This document shows, piece by piece, positions 6,619 to 12,500 of a stretch of 12,500 bases of DNA; within the stretch, counting starts at the first letter, position 1; each line of letters begins with the position of its first letter. The stretch comes from a candidate division Hyd24-12 bacterium UBA6080. GTDB lineage: Bacteria; Fermentibacterota; Fermentibacteria; Fermentibacterales; JCC-6. The notes under the pieces were generated by a model that saw only the letters and a list, made by a program, of their open reading frames with translations, searched no databases and was not told the origin of the DNA. The DNA lies in the NCBI GenBank assembly GCA_002436025.1, contig DIXM01000004.1, positions 1 through 12,500 on the forward strand, written 5' to 3'. Position numbers and translations under genes: made by a program.

Positions 6619-8042
6619 GGCGAGAAGAGGTAGACCCTCAGGTCTCTTCCAAAACCGTGGTCCTCTTCGGGAGTGCGGCCTGAAGGAAGGGGCGGGGGAC
6701 CCCACAGGTCTGCCACAAGCCAGAGCCTTTCGCCCCGGGCCAGGATGCTGTCCGCCACCATTGCCGGCTGCAGGGCGTTCCTGTCCATGTTCCACGGATC
6801 TTCATCCCCCCCCAGGGCTATACGATCAGGCCGGCCACCGCTAAGGTCCCATGCCACACCGCCGGACTGACCGCTGTGCACCATGACCCTGTCATCGGGT
6901 CTTCCGTGCTCCCGCACGAAAGCCGCTGCTCCCCTCCAGTCGCTTCTGTGCCAGGCGTTCGTGTCGAGGGAGTACCAGTGTGCCAGGAGGACGGTCAAAA
7001 GGATAAGGGCAATCACTGCCAGTGGCCTGAACCTTCTGAAAGCGGCCCCCATGCCAATGGTGAGGGGAATAACGGCAAGGTGGACCTGCCGATACCCCGG
7101 GGAGTCGACCATGAACATCGAAAAGGGCAGTATCCAGCTGACAAGGGCCCATATCCGCAAGCGTACGGAGGAGTTCTTCTCCAGTATCAGGGCGAAGAGC
7201 GATACCAGGGCCAACCCGAGCCCCGAGAACAGAGCTGCGGCGCTCCACGGGTCTTTCGAGCAGGTTGCGTAGAGATCCGGAACAAGGCCGTCCGCAGTGA
7301 GACCCGCAACTGCCGGGGGCGCGTTCATCGCGAGCCGGTACGGAGCCGTTGCCGGAGTCACACCCGCGGCCTCCAGGCGTGCGCTTCTCACTCTCATCTC
7401 CGGTGTGTGCTCGCGGACAAGCGGAGCCCATGCGATCAGAAGCAGCAGGAGTGCGATCCATTGCACGCGGTGCATCTGTCTGGTGAGCACCATGAGGAGT
7501 ACCCCGGACACCAGGGTCAGAAAGAAACTGAACTGGGTGTAAAGGCCGGCAAGACCCGTGAGGAACCACACTGCAGGCAGCCAGCCCCTGCCTTTCCATT
7601 GCATTGCTGAGAATTGAAGGAACCAGAGACAAAGGGCGGAGGGCAGGCCGTACACCCAGGCCTCCTGACCCAAAGAAACCGAGTACGGTGAGACAACCCA
7701 TGTCATGGCGGCGAGGAACGAGCTTTTTTTGTCTTTCAAGAACCGGAGGGAGAGCAGGAAAATCGGAACCACACCGGATGCCACTGCCAGAGCGTTGAAG
7801 AGCCTGACCCCGGCGGGGCTGTTTCCCGCTGCCGCTGCCGAAGCCCTCATCAGCAGGAACGCGCCCGGGGGGTGTGGGGTTGACCTGGATGACAAATCCA
7901 GAACATCGGAAACGGGCCTTTGCATGAGACCGGCGGCGTAAGCCTCGTCGACCCAGTAGCTCTTGCGGTTAAGAAGGAACAGGTGGGTGAACAGTGCCAG
8001 TACCGTCAGAAGTGCTGCTATTCTCAAGGTTTCTCTCTGCAT
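6615..8042 (-). CDS. ArnT/GT39-like membrane glycosyltransferase (GT-C fold)
   Basis: The 475-aa protein has many hydrophobic segments (residues about 6-24, then roughly eight more up to about 360) and a C-terminal soluble domain of about 110 residues. The first outside loop has 'SYWVDEAYA' (D32, E33), the acidic motif expected of GT-C enzymes that use polyprenyl-phosphate sugars, followed by 'HPPGAFLLMR'. By family it would move a sugar from a lipid-linked donor onto a lipid, protein or glycan on the outer face of the cytoplasmic membrane; the acceptor is unknown. Start: ATG 8042 precedes the first membrane helix directly and has promoter elements 7 nt upstream. ATG 8093 (GAAGGA 12 nt upstream) is an alternative adding 17 residues. 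It overlaps the radical SAM gene by 4 bp and is probably cotranscribed with it, which suggests a shared envelope pathway. Confidence 0.8.
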   Translation of the reverse strand: MQRETLRIAALLTVLALFTHLFLLNRKSYWVDEAYAAGLMQRPVSDVLDLSSRSTPHPPGAFLLMRASAAAAGNSPAGVRLFNALAVASGVVPIFLLSLRFLKDKKSSFLAAMTWVVSPYSVSLGQEAWVYGLPSALCLWFLQFSAMQWKGRGWLPAVWFLTGLAGLYTQFSFFLTLVSGVLLMVLTRQMHRVQWIALLLLLIAWAPLVREHTPEMRVRSARLEAAGVTPATAPYRLAMNAPPAVAGLTADGLVPDLYATCSKDPWSAAALFSGLGLALVSLFALILEKNSSVRLRIWALVSWILPFSMFMVDSPGYRQVHLAVIPLTIGMGAAFRRFRPLAVIALILLTVLLAHWYSLDTNAWHRSDWRGAAAFVREHGRPDDRVMVHSGQSGGVAWDLSGGRPDRIALGGDEDPWNMDRNALQPAMVADSILARGERLWLVADLWGPPPLPSGRTPEEDHGFGRDLRVYLFSP

Positions 8043-8049
8043 GGCGCTG

Positions 8050-8078
8050 AAGATAAGGGGGGGTTCCCCCGGGGACAA
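8050..8078 (-). promoter_or_regulatory. Promoter of the glycosyltransferase-radical SAM operon, probably leaderless
   Basis: On the minus strand, TTGTCC (8078-8073; four of six -35 bases), a 17-bp spacer, and TATCTT (8055-8050; four of six -10 bases) precede ATG 8042 by 7 nt. The geometry is like that at birA: the transcript would start at the start codon. No Shine-Dalgarno sequence precedes this ATG. If translation starts at 8093 instead, this is not the promoter. Confidence 0.4.
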
Positions 8079-8098
8079 TCCCGGGTTATTCATTTGGC

Positions 8099-9193
8099 AT
8101 GATGATCCTTCCTTTCCTTCTTCCTGCCCTGCCGCCGAACCCGGAAGTCCTGGAGTCAGCCGACCTTCTATACAACCAGGGTTCCGTGCAGGAGGCGCTC
8201 AGGGTTCTATCGGAACATGACTGGAACGGAAACCACAGGGCCGCCCTCCTGCTCGAGGCGTGTTCCGACACGACATGGCTGGTTCAGGGAAGCACCCCCT
8301 TTCCCGATGAGGGCACGATCGAGTTCACACTTCTTCTTCCCGGTCAGACGCCAGGGGAGAGAGTATGGCTTCTTCTGCCCTTTCCCGCCTCGACTGAATG
8401 GCAGGATGCTTCTGATGCGGCCTTTTCCGTTGAGGGTATGGATTCGGTGCTGATCCTTACCCCGGAGGAGAGCGGGGGGCGCACACAACAGCTTTTTGTT
8501 GAGGGCGTGATTGTTGACAGCCTGCGTGTGACATGGAGCGTAAAATACTGCCTGAAGCCTTTTGGACACGACCTTCTCGGACCCGGCCGTGACGGGGCGA
8601 TGGTCCCCCCTCTGGAAGCCAACCACGAGAGCGCAGTTTACCTGAACTCATGCGGCTGGGTCTCCTGGACCGATGCCCTCTACGCCGAAACAAGGAGCGT
8701 GACAGTGGGTGTGCCGAACCCTCTCGACCTTCTGGACAAAGCTCTCGAGTATTCAAGCATGTTCTCGCAGGACGCCTGGCCAGTTCCCCTGCCCCGGACC
8801 CACTTCGAGAACCCGTCGCTCATGGCTCTGCGGGGACTTCGAAGGGGCTCGTTCAACGCCTCGTGTCTGCTTGCAGTGATGCTTCGCACAAGCGGCATCC
8901 CGGCCCGTGTCGTTCCGGGTTTTTTCCGGGATGGTCCGTTCTTTGTCTGCCTGGCGTACATACTGCCTTATGGTTGGGTCCCGGCAGACAGCCGGTCGGG
9001 AGTGGTCGGGGAGATGCCTTCGGGATTTATATCCACATCGTTCTGTATCACCGACCCCTCTTCCCGTGATTTCGAAACACTCGAGAACGGAATCGCCGGG
9101 GTCCTCCCAAGGGGAGAAGTCCTTCGGGGTGGCATCCGGGTCGCGATACCCGTGAAGGACCTGAGCCGGGGTTTCAGTTGGCGCGTTCTCTGA
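8099..9193 (+). CDS. Transglutaminase-fold protein, catalytic His apparently missing
   Basis: The 364-aa protein begins with a hydrophobic stretch ('MMILPFLLPALP', possible signal peptide or anchor) and a short helical segment ('ADLLYNQGSVQEALRVL'). A beta-rich middle part follows, then a transglutaminase-like core: 'GSFNASCLLAVMLRTSGIPARVV' with Cys256 in the nucleophile position, then 'YGWVPADSR' with Asp297. Family members have a His in an 'HCW.E' motif between these. Here the matching stretch reads 'FFVCLAYILPYGW', with Val283 where His is expected. The protein may therefore be non-catalytic or structural. Start is ATG 8099 or 8102; neither has a Shine-Dalgarno sequence, but TTATTC (8086-8091) lies 7 nt before 8099, so this transcript may be leaderless too. 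It is divergent from the glycosyltransferase and 34 bp before the PAP2-hydrolase gene, probably its operon partner. Confidence 0.7.
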   Translation: MMILPFLLPALPPNPEVLESADLLYNQGSVQEALRVLSEHDWNGNHRAALLLEACSDTTWLVQGSTPFPDEGTIEFTLLLPGQTPGERVWLLLPFPASTEWQDASDAAFSVEGMDSVLILTPEESGGRTQQLFVEGVIVDSLRVTWSVKYCLKPFGHDLLGPGRDGAMVPPLEANHESAVYLNSCGWVSWTDALYAETRSVTVGVPNPLDLLDKALEYSSMFSQDAWPVPLPRTHFENPSLMALRGLRRGSFNASCLLAVMLRTSGIPARVVPGFFRDGPFFVCLAYILPYGWVPADSRSGVVGEMPSGFISTSFCITDPSSRDFETLENGIAGVLPRGEVLRGGIRVAIPVKDLSRGFSWRVL

Positions 9194-9227
9194 TCTTCTC
9201 CGGGTTCAAACAGAAAGGCTCTTATCC

Positions 9228-10628
9228 ATGATCAACTGGCCTGTCTGGGATACTGAGCTGCTGTACGCGGTCAATCAGGATCTTTCGCATCCAATGCTCA
9301 CCAGGGCCATGCTGTTCATCACCGAGGCCGACAACTGGATACCCCTGATCCTCATCGGAGCGTTTCTCCTGCTGTTCGGCGGCTGCAACCTTCCGCGGTT
9401 CTCGGGAAGCAGTTTTCAGAGACGGAATCCCAGGGCGGTTCTTGTGGGGCTGCTGGTGTGCATCGCTGTTTCCGACCCTGCGGTTTACCAGCTCAAAAAG
9501 GATGTGGGGAGGATCAGACCATGCAGGGACGATGACGTGGCGGTTATGCTGGACTGCAGGCTCTACTCACCGGGCAGGCTGTCCTTCCCCTCGAGCCACG
9601 CTGCCAACTCTGCCTCGCTGGCGGTGTTCATCTCGTGCTGCTACCCCCCGCTGTCGGTTCCCGCTGCGGTGCTGGCCTTTCTTGTCGGGTTCAGCAGGGT
9701 GTACCTGGCCGTTCATTACCCCCTGGACGTTATCGCGGGCTGGCTCTTTGGATCGCTGGTGGGGCTTTGCGTCTTCCTGCTCTTCCGCCGTCCGCTTCAA
9801 AGCATTGGTCTGGTGGGGTTCGCAAACAGGTTCAGGTACAGACAGAAGGTTGTCGAGACGGCACCGTCATCTGAGTGGAGGTTGTGTTCGTGGACCAGCC
9901 ATGACGGGCTGCCGGTAACCGGATGGCACCTTCCAGGAGGGCGGACCCTGTTCATATTCGTCCATGGGCTCGGGGGCAACTGCACATCCCGTGTTCCGCT
10001 GGCGGAGGAGCTTCACAGGCGTTACGGCTGGGCAGTCCTTCTTGTTCCCTTGAGGGGGGATTCGGGTCACCCGGTCTCCGTTACGTCCGGAGGGGTGCTT
10101 GAGCCCCATGACATCCTGGGTGCGCTGGCCTTCGCCGGAGAATTGGGTTACTCTGCCGGAAAGTGCATTCTGTACGGAGTTTCCATGGGCGGCAGTGCGG
10201 CCCTGAAGGCATGCGCCCTGGGGGGCGACATCGTACCGGGTCTTCTTGTCATCCACGGAGCATATGCACGCTTCTTCAGTTCAGCCCGCCACAGGCTCGG
10301 AGGGTTGCGTGCAGGCCTTCTGAGGCTTCTGATTCCCCGGACGGCATCGGCGGACCTGGGGCTTTTCGACGCCCGTCTCTACGCCGCCCTTTCTCCACCC
10401 CCTTTACGGGTCGTGTATATTTCCGGTGAAAGGGACGCAACATGTCCCCTTATACACGGAGAGGAGATCATGGCCCATTTCCCGGACCACAGCGTGATGA
10501 TCCTAAAGGGCGAGACCCACCCGGGGTTCGGCAATGCATGCAGCCCGGAACTACTTGCGGCTTTCGAGGCTATTCGAGCTGCACATCTTGAAAACACGCC
10601 GGTTCAGGGGGACGGGATCCAGTTATGA
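9228..10628 (+). CDS. PAP2 phosphatase fused to an alpha/beta hydrolase
   Basis: The 466-aa protein has two enzymes in one chain. Residues 1 to about 190 form a multi-helix membrane PAP2 domain with all three motifs: KX6RP at K90-P98, 'PSSH' at 121-124, and SRX5HX3D from S156 to D167 (H163). This family dephosphorylates lipid phosphates such as undecaprenyl pyrophosphate or phosphatidic acid. Residues about 225-466 form a soluble alpha/beta hydrolase, with 'VHGLGG' oxyanion region at H246, nucleophile Ser319 in 'GVSMGGS', Asp403 in 'GERDA', and His431 in 'ETHPGF', a complete triad. The substrate of the hydrolase is not readable; a lipid ester is a guess. The AAAGG before the start is 9 nt away. 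No stop or frameshift lies between the domains. It follows the transglutaminase-fold gene and overlaps the next gene by ATGA. Confidence 0.88.
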   Translation: MINWPVWDTELLYAVNQDLSHPMLTRAMLFITEADNWIPLILIGAFLLLFGGCNLPRFSGSSFQRRNPRAVLVGLLVCIAVSDPAVYQLKKDVGRIRPCRDDDVAVMLDCRLYSPGRLSFPSSHAANSASLAVFISCCYPPLSVPAAVLAFLVGFSRVYLAVHYPLDVIAGWLFGSLVGLCVFLLFRRPLQSIGLVGFANRFRYRQKVVETAPSSEWRLCSWTSHDGLPVTGWHLPGGRTLFIFVHGLGGNCTSRVPLAEELHRRYGWAVLLVPLRGDSGHPVSVTSGGVLEPHDILGALAFAGELGYSAGKCILYGVSMGGSAALKACALGGDIVPGLLVIHGAYARFFSSARHRLGGLRAGLLRLLIPRTASADLGLFDARLYAALSPPPLRVVYISGERDATCPLIHGEEIMAHFPDHSVMILKGETHPGFGNACSPELLAAFEAIRAAHLENTPVQGDGIQL

Positions 10629-10891
10629 GCATATACAAGCAGGCCAACGAGCTTTCACAGGCGCTATCCAGCCTTCTTCGCAGGCTTGAACAGTCCATGA
10701 ACGAGGTGGATGGCGTGCCCGTGAACAACAAGGAAGAGTACGAGCACTTCCAGAGCCTCATCTGCACAGCCGTGTTTCTTCAGAAAGACCTCGACGATTT
10801 TCTGGAAAAGGCAATGGTTCTGGGAGACCAGGGCCGTGAAGGCCCGGTGGAGATAATGGACTTCACCGGCGAATGGGACCGGTTCGACTGA
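10625..10891 (+). CDS. Small helical protein of unknown function, coupled to the PAP2-hydrolase gene
   Basis: The 88-aa protein starts at ATG 10625, inside the upstream stop (ATGA, 4-bp overlap), and has no strong ribosome binding site, so it is probably translated by coupling. It has no signal peptide or membrane segment. It is charged and mostly helical, with heptad-like spacing ('ELSQALSSLLRRLEQSMNEV', 'FLQKDLDDFLEKAMVL') and an acidic tail ending 'EWDRFD'. I do not recognise the family. The length and helical form are like XseB, but the usual XseB pattern is absent and no xseA is nearby. A cytoplasmic partner or regulator is only a guess. Confidence 0.7.
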   Translation: MSIYKQANELSQALSSLLRRLEQSMNEVDGVPVNNKEEYEHFQSLICTAVFLQKDLDDFLEKAMVLGDQGREGPVEIMDFTGEWDRFD

Positions 10892-10892
10892 C

Positions 10893-10911
10893 CGTTTCAC
10901 TCCCTGAAACG
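10893..10911. terminator. Possible bidirectional hairpin between convergent genes
   Basis: CGTTTCA (10893-10899) pairs perfectly with TGAAACG (10905-10911) around CTCCC. It follows the 88-aa gene by one base and covers the stop codon and last codons of the opposing gene. There is no clear T run on either side, so intrinsic termination is uncertain. Confidence 0.3.
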
Positions 10912-11370
10912 CCGTCGCACATTCACAAGGACCATTACCGCAAAGCCCATTATCACTACTGTGAGGATCAGCCCTCCGCAAAGACCCATGGTTTTGTCCA
11001 TCACTGCGGTCGGACCGCCGAACAAGGGTATTCGGATCCAGCCGAACCCCGTATCCCTCCATTCCACAACTGTCGTATCTGTCACCGAGTGAAATCGGCC
11101 GTTCTTTCTGTAGCCCCATCTGCTTTCAGGGAAGACCACGCGGTAACCCGTGGGAGTCTCTTCGATAACCCTTCTTCCCGGTGTCACGCTGATCGAAACC
11201 ACCCCCGAGAGGAAAGTGCGGATGCTGTCCGGTGCCGGCTGATCGCTCAGACCGGTCTCAACCCAGTGATCGGCAACGGAAGCGGCAAGCTGCTCCAGAA
11301 ACCCCTCGGGAGAAGAGGCATTCGGGGCGGCGCCGGCCATCACACAAAAAACAAGAAACAAACCTGACAT
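10897..11370 (-). CDS. Exported, C-terminally anchored protein of unknown function
   Basis: The 157-aa protein starts at ATG 11370 with a signal peptide ('MSGLFLVFCVMAGAAP'). GAGGGGG lies a few bases upstream, a good ribosome binding site; starting at 11421 would put 17 charged residues before the signal. Residues about 17-125 would be outside the cytoplasm and include beta-like stretches ('GVVSISVTPGRRVIEE', 'TTVVEWRDTGFGWIRI'). A membrane helix follows ('GGLILTVVIMGFAVMVLV') and then a basic tail 'NVRRRFRE', which should stay in the cytoplasm. I do not recognise the family. It is convergent to the 88-aa gene, with only five bases between the stops, and lies upstream of, and divergent from, the rRNA operon. 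I see no convincing promoter for it. Confidence 0.7.
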   Translation of the reverse strand: MSGLFLVFCVMAGAAPNASSPEGFLEQLAASVADHWVETGLSDQPAPDSIRTFLSGVVSISVTPGRRVIEETPTGYRVVFPESRWGYRKNGRFHSVTDTTVVEWRDTGFGWIRIPLFGGPTAVMDKTMGLCGGLILTVVIMGFAVMVLVNVRRRFRE

Positions 11371-11486
11371 TTCCCCCTCACCTTTCCCCCTGTTGGGAAA
11401 CAATACAACACGCGAAACCACACCGCATCCGACTCACCCGCGCATCGATACTAAACCGTTGACGGACAGTGATCTGAACAAAGCTA

Positions 11487-11517
11487 TTGACACCGCTGAA
11501 AACGCTGTGCATATACC
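11487..11517 (+). promoter_or_regulatory. rRNA operon promoter P1
   Basis: Perfect TTGACA at 11487-11492. The -10 is either CATATA (11510-11515; 17-bp spacer) or TATACC (11512-11517; 19-bp spacer). It is the farthest of three tandem promoters before the 16S gene. A loose boxA-like TGTCTTTCGAA follows at 11539-11549, but there is no hairpin like those after P2 and P3. Confidence 0.5.
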
Positions 11518-11553
11518 CCCCCGCTTCAGAAAAATCTTGTCTTTCGAAGGGCA

Positions 11554-11582
11554 TTGACAGTCCCCGAAAATGATGCAAGAAT
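11554..11582 (+). promoter_or_regulatory. rRNA operon promoter P2
   Basis: Perfect TTGACA (11554-11559), 17-bp spacer, AAGAAT (11577-11582; four of six). It is followed by TGAGGCTCGCG, close to the sequence that follows P3, so P2 and P3 look like copies of one module. Confidence 0.65.
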
Positions 11583-11590
11583 TGAGGCTC

Positions 11591-11618
11591 GCGTCGGAAC
11601 GACGCATGTTGTTTGAAA
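11591..11618 (+). promoter_or_regulatory. Hairpin plus boxA-like element after P2
   Basis: The hairpin GCGTC-GGAAC-GACGC (11591-11605) is followed, after one base, by TGTTGTTTGAAA (11607-11618), which differs from the boxA form TGTTCTTTGAAA at one base. In E. coli rrn leaders, boxB-like hairpin then boxA is the order that loads the antitermination complex. The same arrangement repeats after P3. Confidence 0.5.
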
Positions 11619-11672
11619 CGCCCTGTTCATGAAGGTCTGAGAGGCCTTGTCCGCCTGGTTCTGCCAGGGGGG

Positions 11673-11701
11673 TTGACGGCTCAGAAAGACTTCATTAGAA
11701 T
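11673..11701 (+). promoter_or_regulatory. rRNA operon promoter P3
   Basis: TTGACG (11673-11678; five of six), 17-bp spacer, TAGAAT (11696-11701; five of six). It is the best combined match of the three and the closest to 16S, about 180 bp upstream. Its -35 lies 119 bp after that of P2. Confidence 0.7.
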
Positions 11702-11708
11702 TCGGCTC

Positions 11709-11736
11709 GCGCCGGGAAGGCGCCTGATGATTGAAA
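11709..11736 (+). promoter_or_regulatory. Hairpin plus boxA-like element after P3
   Basis: The hairpin GCGCC-GGGAA-GGCGC (11709-11723) and, after one base, TGATGATTGAAA (11725-11736; nine of twelve against TGTTCTTTGAAA) repeat the P2 module. Compared with P2, one stem pair changes from T-A to C-G on both sides, which preserves pairing. Confidence 0.45.
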
Positions 11737-11766
11737 TCCTGGGGAAGACCAAAAGGCATTGAAACG

Positions 11767-11847
11767 CGAGAACCATGTCGGTTCCTCGATGTGCCCCCAA
11801 AGGGCACTGAGAGTGCTTTAGCACCGACGGTAACCTATAGCCGTCGG
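11767..11847 (+). other. Cluster of hairpins in the 16S leader
   Basis: Four short stems follow one another: CGAGAACC/GGTTCCTCG with a one-base bulge (11767-11788), GTGCCC/GGGCAC (11791-11807), GTGC-TTTA-GCAC (11813-11824), and CCGACGG/CCGTCGG (11824-11847). They lie 37-117 bases before the predicted 16S 5' end. They may organise leader RNA folding or processing. Pairing with the 3' side of 16S cannot be tested because it is outside the window. Confidence 0.5.
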
Positions 11848-11883
11848 GGACCAGAATAAAACAATAGGAAAACAATCCGAATA

Positions 11884-12500
<617 letters not shown>

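Noticed and set aside
6619..6795. 59-residue N-terminal extension of the radical SAM protein
   Set aside because: It overlaps the end of the glycosyltransferase gene in another frame, is low-complexity, and homology-like sequence begins exactly at TTG 6618.
6876..7701. 244-aa plus-strand and 269-aa minus-strand open frames
   Set aside because: Both are shadows of the glycosyltransferase gene, which has clear membrane helices and the acidic GT-C motif in its own frame.
10625..10891. 88-aa protein as exonuclease VII small subunit (xseB)
   Set aside because: Size and helicity agree, but the usual XseB sequence pattern is not visible and no xseA is adjacent.
11623..11634. TGTTCATGAAGG as the boxA of the rRNA leader
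   Set aside because: It matches boxA only with a gap, while the site 16 bases upstream matches without a gap and repeats after P3.
11526..11807. 93-aa minus-strand open frame in the rRNA leader
   Set aside because: It covers the P2 and P3 promoters and leader hairpins; the translation has no domain and no ribosome binding site.

Overview
The window (about 58% G+C by eye) looks like a chromosomal segment from an uncultured bacterium, possibly of the FCB superphylum (for example Fermentibacterota- or Eisenbacteria-like). The reasons are two secreted repeat proteins that end in a FlgD/T9SS-like C-terminal Ig domain, and a divergent 16S rRNA with an unusual V3-proximal tetraloop. The placement is an inference; the 16S fragment would settle it.

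Layout. Positions 1-616 hold the 3' part of an RCC1-repeat surface protein, closed by a strong hairpin terminator. A gene-poor stretch of about 570 bp follows, with an ORF remnant and a promoter for the next gene. Positions 1188-2714 encode a secreted seven-bladed propeller protein made of exact 138-bp repeats. Two minus-strand tRNA genes, Glu(UUC) and Lys(UUU), lie at 2781-2988. On the plus strand come birA (biotin protein ligase without a DNA-binding domain, probably leaderless) and a PIN-PhoH ATPase that overlaps its stop. Convergent to these are a radical SAM protein and a GT-C/ArnT-like glycosyltransferase, stop-start coupled and read from about 8042 leftward from a probable leaderless promoter. 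Divergent from the glycosyltransferase are a transglutaminase-fold protein that lacks the usual catalytic His, a PAP2 phosphatase fused to an alpha/beta hydrolase, and a coupled 88-aa helical protein. A tail-anchored exported protein is convergent to that group.

The last kilobase is the start of an rRNA operon. It has three tandem sigma70-like promoters. Two of them carry the same downstream module: a 15-nt hairpin with one covarying base pair, one spacer base, and a boxA-like sequence. Several leader hairpins and the first ~617 nt of 16S rRNA follow.

The functional themes are cell surface and envelope (two sorted repeat proteins, glycosyltransferase, PAP2-hydrolase, transglutaminase-like protein, anchored exported protein) plus housekeeping (tRNAs, birA, phoH, rRNA). 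I saw no CRISPR array, intact insertion sequence or obvious defence system. The most unusual items are the duplicated rRNA promoter/antitermination modules, the leaderless promoters with -10 boxes 6-7 nt before the start codon, the PAP2-hydrolase fusion, and the 16S probe-site variant.
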